Positions 47,556-56,351 of a stretch of DNA of 64,000 bases are shown piece by piece; position 1 is the stretch's first letter, and every line of letters starts with the position of its first letter. A model generated the notes under the pieces. That model did not search any database. It saw only the letters and a list, made by a program, of their open reading frames with translations, and was not told the origin of the DNA. The position numbers were made by a program, and so were the translations under genes. The DNA is taken from NCBI RefSeq assembly GCF_000513895.2, contig NZ_CP165783.1, positions 1,054,001 to 1,118,000 of the forward strand, in the 5' to 3' direction. The DNA is from Ensifer sp. WSM1721. GTDB taxonomy: Bacteria > Pseudomonadota > Alphaproteobacteria > Rhizobiales > Rhizobiaceae.

Positions 47556-48917
47556 ATGCGTCTCACTTTCGGCCGCGTCTGGCGGGAAATCGCCACACGC
47601 TTGGCGGCCATTGCCGCCGATCGCCGCGGCAATGTCGCGATCACGGTCGCGCTCTCGATCGTGCCCATGATCCTTGCCGTCGGCGCAGGGCTGGACTACG
47701 CCCGCGCCTACAATGTCCAGAGCAAGATGCAGTCGGACCTCGACGCCGCCCTTGTCGCCGCCATCAAGCAGATCGACGATCAGGACGAGGACAAGCTCGC
47801 CAAGAAAATCAAGGAGTGGTTCGACGCGCAGGCCGACCGCCTGGATTCGAGCTATGACCTGACCGACATCAAGGTGGACAAGAGCGGGCATACGATCCGG
47901 GCCTCGGCGAGCGGCAGGGTGCCGACGACGTTGATGATGCTGGCCGACATCAAGACGGTGCCCGTCGGCGTCGTCAGCGCCATCGAGGGACCGGCGACCT
48001 CCCATCTCAATGTCTACATCGTCCTCGACAAATCACCCTCTATGCTGCTCGCCGCGACCAGCGAAGGCCAAGCGATGCTGCGCGCGGACCCGAACATACG
48101 ATGCGAATTCGCCTGCCACAGCATCGATGATCCTGTCAGGAAAAACAAAACCGGCGCAATCCTGGCGTCCACCTATTACGACTACATCAAAAATCTTGGC
48201 GTGAAGCTCCGATCGGACGTTGCTCTCGACGCGGTCGAGGAGGTCCTCGACATGATAGACGCGGCCGACACGGACCATTCGCGGATCAAGGTCGGACTTT
48301 ACAGCCTCGGCGAAAGCACATCTGAAGTTCTGGCTCCGACCTATTCCACAACCACCGCACGGAAGAAGTTGTCCGAAGACGAGAGCGGACTGACAAGCGA
48401 GACCTCAACCGAAGCCACATATTTCCACATCGCGCTGAAGGGGCTGAAGAAAAAGGTCGGGAAGGCCGGCGACGGCACGTCCGCCGGCTCGCCGCTCAAG
48501 CTCGTGCTTTTGCTCACGGATGGCGTCCAGTCCCACCGCAACTGGGTCATCAAGGACAACGGCAGACATTGGGACCGGGTTACGCCGCTCAATCCGGACT
48601 GGTGCGACTATCTGAAGGATGAGAAGGCGACTATGGCCGTGCTTTACACGGAGTACCTCGCCATTCCGCACGACTGGGGATACAGAGAAACACTGGCGAA
48701 GTCGATGGCGACCAGCAAATGGACGTCCACCTGGGGCGGCACACTGCATAGCGGCGTCAGCGGCCAAACCACCAGGCACGACTATATTCCGATCGCGCTG
48801 CAGGACTGCGCTTCCTCGTCCGACCTCTTCATCTCGGCCGCCTCCGAGGACGAGATTACCGAAGGGCTTTCCACCCTTTTCAATCAGTATCTGACTTCCG
48901 TGCGGCTCACCCAATGA
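47556..48917 (+). CDS. TadG-like pilus protein with von Willebrand A domain
   Basis: A 453-residue protein. The N-terminus has the TadE/TadG signature, with basic residues then RRGNVAITVALSIVPMILAVGAGLDYARA as one membrane anchor. The rest is exported and carries a VWA domain with MIDAS DKSPS in IVLDKSPSM and later LLLTDG. TadG proteins are minor components of Flp/Tad pili. It overlaps the next TadE-like gene by ATGA. The Tad motor, secretin and Flp genes are absent in this window. Confidence 0.87.
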   Translation: MRLTFGRVWREIATRLAAIAADRRGNVAITVALSIVPMILAVGAGLDYARAYNVQSKMQSDLDAALVAAIKQIDDQDEDKLAKKIKEWFDAQADRLDSSYDLTDIKVDKSGHTIRASASGRVPTTLMMLADIKTVPVGVVSAIEGPATSHLNVYIVLDKSPSMLLAATSEGQAMLRADPNIRCEFACHSIDDPVRKNKTGAILASTYYDYIKNLGVKLRSDVALDAVEEVLDMIDAADTDHSRIKVGLYSLGESTSEVLAPTYSTTTARKKLSEDESGLTSETSTEATYFHIALKGLKKKVGKAGDGTSAGSPLKLVLLLTDGVQSHRNWVIKDNGRHWDRVTPLNPDWCDYLKDEKATMAVLYTEYLAIPHDWGYRETLAKSMATSKWTSTWGGTLHSGVSGQTTRHDYIPIALQDCASSSDLFISAASEDEITEGLSTLFNQYLTSVRLTQ

Positions 48918-49444
48918 GGCGGCAATCGACGAAGAGGCTCCTCGGCCGCCTGCTGCGCGACAGGGCGGGTGTTGCGGCGATCGAATTCGCACTGCTCGCT
49001 CTGCCGACATTCATCCTGATCTTCGGCATCCTGGAGCTCGGAGCGATGTTCTTCATCGATTCCGCGCTCGATGCTTCGGTCCACAAGGCCGCGCGGCTCA
49101 TCAGGACGGGCCAAGTGGCCAAGACCAATATGGCGCTGGCCTCGTTCAAGGCGGAGATCTGCGGCAATCTCCTCTACGTTCTCAACTGCTCCGACAATCT
49201 GCTCGTCGCGGTCGACACGCTGACCGATGCCTCCTCCTCCGGTGCCATGAAGGCCATCGGCAATAGCGGCACCGTTTCGATCACGGAGAACTTCGACATG
49301 GGCAAGGGCAGTGATTACGTGATGGTCCAAGCCTTCCTGCCCTGGTCGCCGATCGTCGGCCTCTATTCGCTCTCGAGCCACACCCTCGCCGATGGCAGTT
49401 ACCTGCTCGGCGCTTCCGTCTTGTTCCGCAACGAACCGTTCTGA
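48914..49444 (+). CDS. TadE-like minor pseudopilin
   Basis: A 176-residue protein. After basic RLLGRLLRDRAG comes VAAIEFALLALPTFILIFGILELG, the TadE-type signal with Glu at +5, a prepilin-peptidase substrate. The exported part has two Cys and ends near the membrane-distal LLGASVLFRN. It overlaps the TadG-like gene by four bases and precedes the next TadE-like gene by nine. Confidence 0.88.
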   Translation: MRRQSTKRLLGRLLRDRAGVAAIEFALLALPTFILIFGILELGAMFFIDSALDASVHKAARLIRTGQVAKTNMALASFKAEICGNLLYVLNCSDNLLVAVDTLTDASSSGAMKAIGNSGTVSITENFDMGKGSDYVMVQAFLPWSPIVGLYSLSSHTLADGSYLLGASVLFRNEPF

Positions 49445-49453
49445 GAAAGCCGC

Positions 49454-50026
49454 ATGATTTCATTCCTGGCAGAACGCATCGGTGCCACGCTGCGGCATTT
49501 CGGCAAGAGCCGAGACGGCGCGTCCGCGATCGAATTCGCCATCCTGCTGCCGCTGATGCTGCTCTTGCTTGCCGGCCTGGTCGACCTCGGCCAAGGCCTG
49601 ACGGTCCGACGCAAGGTCAACCAGATCGCATCGACGACCAGCGAGATCATCGCCATGCAAGGCAATTGGAGCGATGCAAGCGTCGCCAGCATCCTGGCGG
49701 GGGTCAGATCGATTCTCGACCCCTATGATTCAAGCGAGCTCAAGGTACTGTTGTGCGTGGTCGACATCGACAAGAAGGGCAAGGAGACCGTGGCCTGGTC
49801 TGCCGCCTATGGCACGGCCAAGCTCGCCGCCGGACAAGTTTCGCCTGTCGAAATCCCGGATGAACTGCAGGAGGAAAATGTGCAGATGGTCGTCACCCGT
49901 GTTCAATACAGGTTGGACACGATCTTCTCCAGCCTGTTCGAAAGCTTCACCGGCGGCGGCGCCTACGAATATGACCAGCATTTCTTCATTCGGCCGCGCA
50001 ACGGCAGTACGATCAGCTTCAGCTGA
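49454..50026 (+). CDS. TadE-like minor pseudopilin (second)
   Basis: A 190-residue protein with the same type of signal (SRDGASAIEFAILLPLMLLL). It is the last gene of a three-gene operon. The exported region lacks a recognised domain. Two TadE plus one TadG is the usual set closing a tad locus, although here the rest of the locus is not adjacent. Confidence 0.87.
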   Translation: MISFLAERIGATLRHFGKSRDGASAIEFAILLPLMLLLLAGLVDLGQGLTVRRKVNQIASTTSEIIAMQGNWSDASVASILAGVRSILDPYDSSELKVLLCVVDIDKKGKETVAWSAAYGTAKLAAGQVSPVEIPDELQEENVQMVVTRVQYRLDTIFSSLFESFTGGGAYEYDQHFFIRPRNGSTISFS

Positions 50027-50237
50027 TTGCGGAGAGATTATCAATTCAACCGCCAATATACTGTCTCGCCCGGTCGAAACTTCCGAGGAGGAAGAGAACT
50101 ACAGGGAGCCGCGGCCCCTTCTTCCCAATTATGCGCTTAGCGCATAGGAATTTCGCATCCCGGATACGACCTGCTTCCTGGACCGATAGCGTAACTCACG
50201 GGATGTAGCTTACAGTCGGCTTGTGGGTGCAGGCGGC

Positions 50238-50258
50238 CTTGGGGCATGATGCCCCGAG
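50238..50258. terminator. Hairpin in convergent region (first)
   Basis: A 7-base perfect stem, GGGGCAT/ATGCCCC (50241-50255), extended by flanking CTT and GAGG. It has a one-base formal loop, so a slightly shorter stem would form. Confidence 0.4.
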
Positions 50259-50263
50259 GTACC

Positions 50264-50292
50264 GTGCCAGCGGTCTAGGTCGCCGCTGGCAC
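50264..50292. terminator. Hairpin in convergent region (second)
   Basis: A perfect 10-base stem, GTGCCAGCGG (50264-50273) with CCGCTGGCAC (50283-50292), and a nine-base loop. This is the strongest hairpin of the region and the best candidate for ending transcription of both convergent operons. No T-run follows on either strand. Confidence 0.5.
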
Positions 50293-50372
50293 GCGCACCT
50301 CCCCTTCGATCGGACGCGCGCCGACGCCGCGGCTCCCGCCGCAATGAAAAGCAGTCATCCAAGGAGCGCCGC

Positions 50373-52916
50373 TCAGACGATCGCCCGGTCCCAGCTACCA
50401 TAGTGCTCATCGCTGCGCTTACCGCGCGGCAGGCTGAGCGCGATCAGCGCCAACCCGATTGCCACGTTCCCGACCGTGCCCGCCGTCCCGCCGCCGGAAA
50501 GCAGGAACGGCGAGGCTGCGATCCAGGCACCGAGCGCCACATTGAGGAAGCGGACCGGACGGACAACCTCCGCCATCGCCGTCACTGCGATCAGGATGAC
50601 GATACAGCCGACGATATGGTCGCTGTGATAGAGCGGCGGCGCGCTGCCGAAGATCAGCGGCGTCACCATCAGCACCGTTCCGAGTAGCACGCTCGTCACC
50701 AGCGTCCATGGAAAATTGACACCGCCCACGACAAATTCCTTCAGCAGTTTGGACGCGGCGCGATCAAGGTCGGGTCCGGGCGTCTGGTTCTCCGAAAGCG
50801 CCGGACCGCCCATCCAGAATGTGCGCCAGAACGGTTCGCCGGCCCCTTTCGCCTGCCATAGATACTGGATTGTCGCGATAACCTCGTCGATCGAATAGGG
50901 AATGAGCACGACCGTGACGGCGGCCTGGATCAGGCAGAGCGTGCAAAGCGTGCCGAAAAGGGGCGGCTGAACGATGATGAAGGTAACGCTGACCGCGCCA
51001 AGCGGAACGATCAACAGGCCGAACAGCAGCACCATCCATGGCATGGTGCGCCAACGCCTGCGGTCGCCGATCGCGCCCGCGAGAATGTCGAGCGCGTAGG
51101 TGAAAGCGCCGAGACCGGCATCGGCGATCGGGAAACCCTTGGACAACCAGGACGTCACGACGGCCTCGCTGCCGTTGCGGACCGGAGCCGTGCCCGGCCC
51201 GAAGAACGGATCCCAAAGACCGTCGATATGGCCCATCTGATAAGCGGCGAGATAGCGCGAGACGAACAGCCCGACGAAGGCGAGCGCGACAATCGGAATG
51301 CGCTGGGTGAAGGAGGACGGAGAATAGGTCCAGCCGAGCGGCCGGTCGTCGTCCGCCGCGAGCGCCCGCGTGCTGATCCCCGGTGTCGGCGCAATCATCA
51401 CCGCGAAGGCGACGATCAGCATGCCGACCAGCGTGTCCGTCGCGTAAGCCGCCGCGCTCGTCGTCCAGAAGACGAGTGGAGCGAACATGATCCAGACGCC
51501 GAGAACCGCGGTGATCCATTGTACCCACAACCAGCGGCGATACATTCCAAAAAGCGCGAAAGCCACCACGATGAGACCGGAGAGAATTTCGCTGATCCCG
51601 AGACGCGTATTGCGCAGGGCGGCCTCGGCGATTTCGTGTCCGAGAGCCGGAGGCAGCGGGGCAGCGACGGGATCGAACAGGCCGAGCGTCATCGGTGAGG
51701 TGACCAGCCACAATGCCAGCGCGACATTCGACAGAGGCGCCCAGAGCGTTCGCAGCCGATGCTGCTTCACGGCGGCCTCGACCTCCTTGCCGCTGCGCTC
51801 CAGCGGCCGCGCCAGCCTTTCCTCGGCCTGCTCGATTTCTGGCTTCGAGGCCGCGACCGCTGAGGGTTCGAGCTTGTTCCTTGCGTACCAATCGGTCGGA
51901 TCTTCCTTCAGCCGGCGGATCATCTCCGGCAAGGTGGCGCTCAGCCTGTGTTCCGGCTCCCAGCCCAGGAGGGTACGGGCGCGGGAAATGTCTATCTCGT
52001 AATGATCGTCCGAGCTCTCGATCATCCAAGGCTGGATGTTGGAGTCCTGGTCGAGCACCTCCGTTTGCAGCCAGGCGCCCGGTTTGGCGAGACCCTTCGG
52101 CAGGACGAGCGTGCGCCAGTCCTCATCGTGGATCAGCCGCCCAAAGCGTTTCTGCAGCTCGCCATAGGAGAGCGTCTCTTCCTCTCCGATCAACAGGACG
52201 CATTCCTCCGGCAGGTCGGCACGGCGCTCGACGGTGCGCACAAAGGCTTCAACCAGGTCGTCCTTGTGCAAATAAGGCTGCCCGGCATCGAGATCGCCGC
52301 TGAAGAGATAGGCTGTCGGGAGCCGCTCGAAGATGCGCGCGATTTGCTGGGCGATGAAAGCGGCGCGGCAGTCCTCATCGTAGACGCCGGCGAGCCGCAG
52401 GACGACCGTCTTGAGGCTGCCTCGCTCTTTCGCGATCAGCGCTTCGGTCTCAGCCTTCGACTGCGGGTAGATCCAGCCGGGCTCGAGGGGCGACTCCTCG
52501 GTGATCCGCCTGCCTTTGGCCGGGCTTGGAGCGTGTACGAGCAGCGTGCTGGAGTAGATGAACTGCTCCGTCTCGATGCCTTGCAGCGCTGCAAGCAGCC
52601 GTCGCGTTCCCTGAACGTTGACGGCATCGTATTTCGGGTTAGGCTTGCCGGTGGTGTCATAGTAGGCAGCGAGATGGATGACGGAAGCCAGACGTCCGCC
52701 GCTGCGCTTGCGCACCGCCTCGACAGCTTCCTTGACGCTGTCATCGGAGGTCAGATCGGTCTCGATTGTCTCGAAGCCCTCGAGCGGCTTTTTGGGAGGG
52801 GCGATGTCAAGTCCGATCAAACGGTAGCGGTCGCGCAGGCGGCGCGCGATGGCCTGTCCAAGGAAGCCGCTCGCGCCGGTCATGAGGATGGTCGGACGAT
52901 TTGTCTCTTCGGGCAT
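50373..52916 (-). CDS. NAD-dependent epimerase/SDR fused to SPW-repeat and VKOR-like membrane domains
   Basis: An 847-residue fusion. Residues 1-345 form an extended SDR (ILMTGASGFLGQAIARRL; active-site Tyr and Lys in YPQSKAE). Residues about 395-520 form a membrane part with SPW-type segments (LWLVTSPMTLG, LGVWIMFAPLVF). Residues about 540-700 hold a VKOR-like domain with the CxxC disulfide in LCTLCLIQ. The C-terminal 120 residues repeat an SPW-type segment (LGAWIAASPFLL). The link of sugar/lipid oxidoreduction to a disulfide-forming membrane module is known from this family but not explained. A GGAAC-type stress promoter lies just upstream. Confidence 0.85.
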   Translation of the reverse strand: MPEETNRPTILMTGASGFLGQAIARRLRDRYRLIGLDIAPPKKPLEGFETIETDLTSDDSVKEAVEAVRKRSGGRLASVIHLAAYYDTTGKPNPKYDAVNVQGTRRLLAALQGIETEQFIYSSTLLVHAPSPAKGRRITEESPLEPGWIYPQSKAETEALIAKERGSLKTVVLRLAGVYDEDCRAAFIAQQIARIFERLPTAYLFSGDLDAGQPYLHKDDLVEAFVRTVERRADLPEECVLLIGEEETLSYGELQKRFGRLIHDEDWRTLVLPKGLAKPGAWLQTEVLDQDSNIQPWMIESSDDHYEIDISRARTLLGWEPEHRLSATLPEMIRRLKEDPTDWYARNKLEPSAVAASKPEIEQAEERLARPLERSGKEVEAAVKQHRLRTLWAPLSNVALALWLVTSPMTLGLFDPVAAPLPPALGHEIAEAALRNTRLGISEILSGLIVVAFALFGMYRRWLWVQWITAVLGVWIMFAPLVFWTTSAAAYATDTLVGMLIVAFAVMIAPTPGISTRALAADDDRPLGWTYSPSSFTQRIPIVALAFVGLFVSRYLAAYQMGHIDGLWDPFFGPGTAPVRNGSEAVVTSWLSKGFPIADAGLGAFTYALDILAGAIGDRRRWRTMPWMVLLFGLLIVPLGAVSVTFIIVQPPLFGTLCTLCLIQAAVTVVLIPYSIDEVIATIQYLWQAKGAGEPFWRTFWMGGPALSENQTPGPDLDRAASKLLKEFVVGGVNFPWTLVTSVLLGTVLMVTPLIFGSAPPLYHSDHIVGCIVILIAVTAMAEVVRPVRFLNVALGAWIAASPFLLSGGGTAGTVGNVAIGLALIALSLPRGKRSDEHYGSWDRAIV

Positions 52917-52936
52917 CTCGAAACCTTTGCCCTCGC

Positions 52937-52962
52937 AACGCCCCTTAGGAGAGGAAGGTTCC
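52937..52962 (-). promoter_or_regulatory. RpoE2/EcfG-type promoter of the fusion gene
   Basis: On the minus strand GGAAC (52962-52958), 17 bases and CGTT (52940-52937) match the general stress sigma factor consensus exactly. The expected start is about 52930, a short leader before the ATG at 52916. Confidence 0.7.
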
Positions 52963-53034
52963 GAATCCGCCTCATCTGATGCACGCGAAGAGTGCGCCCG
53001 CCGCCGATATGAGCCTGGGCTGCCGCCGTCGCGA

Positions 53035-53838
53035 TCAGCCTTCTGTTATCTTCTTGCCGTTCCTGTCCGCTCCGCCGCCATAAGCCGGCGGCGCGTCGGT
53101 ACGACGCGCCGCCCGGGGCCCGAGCACGAGGTCGGCGACGATCGGGAGATGATCGGAGGCAACCCGCGCCAAGGCGCTGCTATGCACCTCGCATCGCTCA
53201 ACCTTTATCCCCTCGCCGATGAAGACATGGTCGAGCCGCAGGAGGGGCAATCGAGAGGGAAAGGTCGGCCGCGGCTTTGCATTAACCTCGAACTGCGCAT
53301 CCTTGAGCTGTCTCGCCACGAGTTTGTAGGCCGCCGAACGCGCGATCGCGTTGAGGTCGCCCGCAAGGACCACGGGCTCCCCTTGCGCTATCCCGCCGAG
53401 CCAGCCGGGGCCCAAGAGGACCGCTGCCTGCCGTGCGCGGTCAGAACCGCGGAGTCCGAGATGCGTAACGATGACCTGCAGCTTTACGACGGTGAGGTCG
53501 ATCTCCACCCAGAGCGCTCCTCTCGGCTCCCCGAGGGACGGCAGAACGGCGGCCTTGACCAAGCGCATCGGCAGGGCCGTGACCACCGCATCTCCGTATT
53601 TCTCGTCCTCCAGATGAAGAGCCGGATGAAATTGCGCTTCCATCCTAAGATGCGTTGCGATCATATGGGCCTGGTCCATTCCGCCGCTGCGCACGCGACC
53701 GACATCGACCTCCTGGAGGGCGATGATGTCGGGCCGGCATTCGTTGATGACGGCCGCGACACGGGCAGGATCCAGCTTTCGGTCGGTACCGAAGCAACTG
53801 TGGACGTTATAGGTGAGGAAACGTATCCGCCGCTGCAT
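53035..53838 (-). CDS. Endonuclease/exonuclease/phosphatase family protein
   Basis: A 267-residue metal-dependent phosphodiesterase fold. Active-site motifs are in order: YNVHSCFG (Asn), IALQEVDV (Glu), VTHLGLRG (His), LAGDLNAIARS (Asp, Asn), and SDHLPIVADL (Asp, His). The start at 53838 was preferred because upstream codons overlap the promoter. EEP proteins of this size often act on nucleic acids or phospholipid head groups. It is divergent from the MprF-like gene, sharing a palindromic stress promoter; phospholipase D lies nearby. Confidence 0.88.
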   Translation of the reverse strand: MQRRIRFLTYNVHSCFGTDRKLDPARVAAVINECRPDIIALQEVDVGRVRSGGMDQAHMIATHLRMEAQFHPALHLEDEKYGDAVVTALPMRLVKAAVLPSLGEPRGALWVEIDLTVVKLQVIVTHLGLRGSDRARQAAVLLGPGWLGGIAQGEPVVLAGDLNAIARSAAYKLVARQLKDAQFEVNAKPRPTFPSRLPLLRLDHVFIGEGIKVERCEVHSSALARVASDHLPIVADLVLGPRAARRTDAPPAYGGGADRNGKKITEG

Positions 53839-53867
53839 GATCGTGTTTCGGACTGATCTTGCGTTCG

Positions 53868-53895
53868 GGAACACGCGGAACCTGCATTTCGTTCC
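53868..53895. promoter_or_regulatory. Palindromic bidirectional RpoE2/EcfG-type promoter
   Basis: Reading right: GGAAC (53868-53872), 17 bases, CGTT (53890-53893). Reading left: GGAAC (53895-53891), 19 bases, TT (53871-53870). Both fit the general stress consensus and share the same 28 bases because GGAAC-N18-GTTCC is an inverted repeat. They point to the MprF-like gene and the EEP gene respectively. Confidence 0.7.
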
Positions 53896-53922
53896 GGTAG
53901 CCCGCGCACAGGAACATGGCCG

Positions 53923-54864
53923 ATGTCCAGAAAACTCGTTGCCAGACTCTTCCTACTTGCCGCCCTCGGCGTCGCAGGCTGGTTGATTTACCGCGCCCTT
54001 AGCCAATACACGTTTCATGAAATCGCGAGCTCGGTCGGGCAGATTCCGGCCGGGCATCTGCTCGCGGCCATCGGCTTCGTCTTCCTTTCCTATTTCTGTT
54101 TGACGCTGTTCGACACGCTTGCGCTGCGCTATGTCGGGCAGGACCTCGCCTATCCGCGGGTTGCGCTCGCCTCCTTCACCAGCCTCTCGATCGGCCATAA
54201 TGTCGGCGGGGCGGCCTTGAGCAGCGGCGCCATCCGGTACCGGTTCTATTCACGCTGGGGGTTGAGTGTCGAAGAGGTTGCGAAGGTCATCCTCTTCTGC
54301 GGCGTCACCGTCGGACTCGGCCTTGCCACATTGGCCGGCCTTTGCAGCCTGGCCATGCCGGCGGGTGTCGCCCGGATCAGCGGACTTTCCGAGACCGGCG
54401 CGCTCCTGCTCGGCACGGCCTGCCTGATGGCTTCGATCGGCTATGTGCTGCTTGCGCACTTTGTCCGAGGGTCGCTGCGCGTCTTCCGCTGGAGTTTCGA
54501 ATTACCGGCGCTGCGGATCGCAGCCGGCCAGGTGATCGTTGGCACCGCCAATTTCCTCTGCGTCAGCGCATGTTTGCATCAGTTGCTGCTCGCTTTCGGA
54601 AGCTTGAGTTTTCTCGATACAGCAACGGCCTATGTCGGCGCCAGTGTGACCGCCATCATCAGCCATGTCCCCGGCGGCATCGGCGTGCTCGAAGCGGCGG
54701 TCGCGTTTCTGCTCGGCGACTCGGCAAGTATCGGCGCGCTGATCACCTTTCGGGCGATCTACTTCTTCCTGCCCCTGCCGCTTGGCTTGATTTCGCTTTC
54801 GGTCGCGGAGTTCGTCGTGCGTCGGAACGAAGGAAGAAGCCTGGCGAGCAAGGCGAAGACCTGA
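53923..54864 (+). CDS. UPF0104/lysylphosphatidylglycerol synthase-type membrane protein (MprF N-domain-like)
   Basis: A 313-residue inner-membrane protein with about eight hydrophobic segments and the family motifs SIGHNVGGAALSSGAIRYR and SHVPGGIGVLEA. In MprF this domain flips aminoacylated lipids; stand-alone members have an unproven role. No aminoacyl-transferase domain is present. Its 3' end overlaps the convergent phospholipase D gene by 106 bases. It is driven from the palindromic stress promoter at 53868. Confidence 0.87.
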   Translation: MSRKLVARLFLLAALGVAGWLIYRALSQYTFHEIASSVGQIPAGHLLAAIGFVFLSYFCLTLFDTLALRYVGQDLAYPRVALASFTSLSIGHNVGGAALSSGAIRYRFYSRWGLSVEEVAKVILFCGVTVGLGLATLAGLCSLAMPAGVARISGLSETGALLLGTACLMASIGYVLLAHFVRGSLRVFRWSFELPALRIAAGQVIVGTANFLCVSACLHQLLLAFGSLSFLDTATAYVGASVTAIISHVPGGIGVLEAAVAFLLGDSASIGALITFRAIYFFLPLPLGLISLSVAEFVVRRNEGRSLASKAKT

Positions 54865-56351
54865 CCGCCCCAGCGCCTCAGCAGCTTATGCAGGCGGTAG
54901 AACGGCCTGATCGGCCTGCGCGGATCGACGATATCCGTCCCCCAGACGAGACTCGTCGCCCCGCCGCCGTCGACGCCGTCAAAGGCACGTAGGCCGCGCC
55001 GGCGCGTGTTCAGCTTGTCGATGGTGGTGACAAGAGAGCTCGTCTGCCTCAACGTATTTTCGATCTCATTCATATCGGCACCGAGATGTTCTGCCAAAAG
55101 CCCATTGCGAATTCTGGCGATAGCAGAACGTTGCGGTTCGTTCGCTGCTTCCACGGCGACGTCGCATTCCGTATCCAGGCCTTCCGAGCGGTGGTTGAGA
55201 TTGGATGAACCGACGCGAAGGAACCGATCGTCGATCGCGACCACCTTGGAATGGATCAATACCTCCTGCTCGGCTCTGTCAGCCGCGGGGACGACAGGAT
55301 AACCGACCCTGAGCCTGCCGAAGCGGTCGTTCCGCTTCAGCCGTCTGATGAGGCGGTCGCGATTTCCGCCCATGACGACGCGTTCCAGCACCCCGTGTGA
55401 GCTGCGGGTGGTGATGACCACCACTTCGGGCCCGTCCGGCTCGTGGAGGCGCTCGCAAAGGAGCTGGCCTATCTTTCGCGAGGCGAAATATTGGTTCTCG
55501 ATGTAGATGTGGTGACGGGCGCTGCGCAAGGCGTCGAGCGTCAGCCGCAGCGCCTCCTGGCGTCCTCTTCTCCCGCTTGATGCCGGCTCCGTGCGAGCGA
55601 TCGCGACCAGGCAATCCGTCAGGACCGGCTCCGTATCGGCGGGCCACGCGACCTTCCTCGAGCGCGGGGCAGATATCTCCTCGCCCGTCGATGACTTCCA
55701 GCGGGAGCGGCAAAGGTCCCCTATGGCGCGGCTCGCCTCCCCCTCCAGCACGACCTGGATATCATGCACCGGATCGTAGGGTTTTCCGTCCGGATCGCTC
55801 CGCAGCTCATTGTCGGCTGCGTGGTCCGGCGTGTCCCAGCGCCGCGCGGTCAGATCGATGCCTCCGACGAAAGCGATGCCGTCGTCGATGCAGACGAGCT
55901 TCTGGTGATGGGAACCGCGCAGCGCGCGATGGCTCGCGAAGCGAAGTTCGATCTGCCGGTGGGCAGCCCATTTCTGCTTGCGGAACAGCCGCAATGACTT
56001 TCCCGAATAGATCGGCCCCATCGCCCATACGAGAATGCGGATCTTGAGATTAGGCTTTTGCGCCGCCAGACGCTCCAGCATAGTGCCGAGCGCCTCCGAA
56101 TCCGGATCACCAGGTCTCAATTTGATGCGCGGGTCGAAGTCCCATCCGGTGATCCAGAGCTGCTCTTCCGCCTGTTCGAGCGTGTGATCGAGACAGGCAT
56201 AGTAGGCCGCCGCATCGATGAGGAAGGCCAGCCGCCGCGCGGGCGCGCTGCGCCAGACGTTCTCGGCTTCCTTGATGATCGGTCGGCCCGCCCGACGCCA
56301 TCCGCGAGGCGGGATCCCGGTAAACACACTCTTCCAAGCCAAGCTTTGCAT
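54759..56351 (-). CDS. Phospholipase D-like protein
   Basis: A 530-residue PLD-superfamily protein with two HKD motifs: SHHQKLVCIDDGIAFVGG (about residues 148-165) and IHSKVVAIDDRFLRVGSSN in the C-terminal half, each with His, Lys and Asp plus a later Ser/Asn. It should hydrolyse or transphosphatidylate phospholipids. No signal peptide is clear with the start at 56351; the longer open frame upstream looks non-coding. The last about 35 codons overlap the MprF-like gene in antisense. Together with EEP and MprF-like genes it forms a recurring membrane-lipid set. Confidence 0.88.
   Translation of the reverse strand: MQSLAWKSVFTGIPPRGWRRAGRPIIKEAENVWRSAPARRLAFLIDAAAYYACLDHTLEQAEEQLWITGWDFDPRIKLRPGDPDSEALGTMLERLAAQKPNLKIRILVWAMGPIYSGKSLRLFRKQKWAAHRQIELRFASHRALRGSHHQKLVCIDDGIAFVGGIDLTARRWDTPDHAADNELRSDPDGKPYDPVHDIQVVLEGEASRAIGDLCRSRWKSSTGEEISAPRSRKVAWPADTEPVLTDCLVAIARTEPASSGRRGRQEALRLTLDALRSARHHIYIENQYFASRKIGQLLCERLHEPDGPEVVVITTRSSHGVLERVVMGGNRDRLIRRLKRNDRFGRLRVGYPVVPAADRAEQEVLIHSKVVAIDDRFLRVGSSNLNHRSEGLDTECDVAVEAANEPQRSAIARIRNGLLAEHLGADMNEIENTLRQTSSLVTTIDKLNTRRRGLRAFDGVDGGGATSLVWGTDIVDPRRPIRPFYRLHKLLRRWGGQVFALLARLLPSFRRTTNSATESEIKPSGRGRKK

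Larger units (their letters stand above)
50027..50372. other. Structured convergent intergenic region
   Basis: 346 bases between the rightward Tad operon and the leftward membrane fusion gene. It holds a small ATGCGC/GCGCAT inverted repeat at about 50129-50143 and the two strong hairpins listed separately. No open frame looks coding. A bidirectional terminator or a small structured RNA are both possible. Confidence 0.5.
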
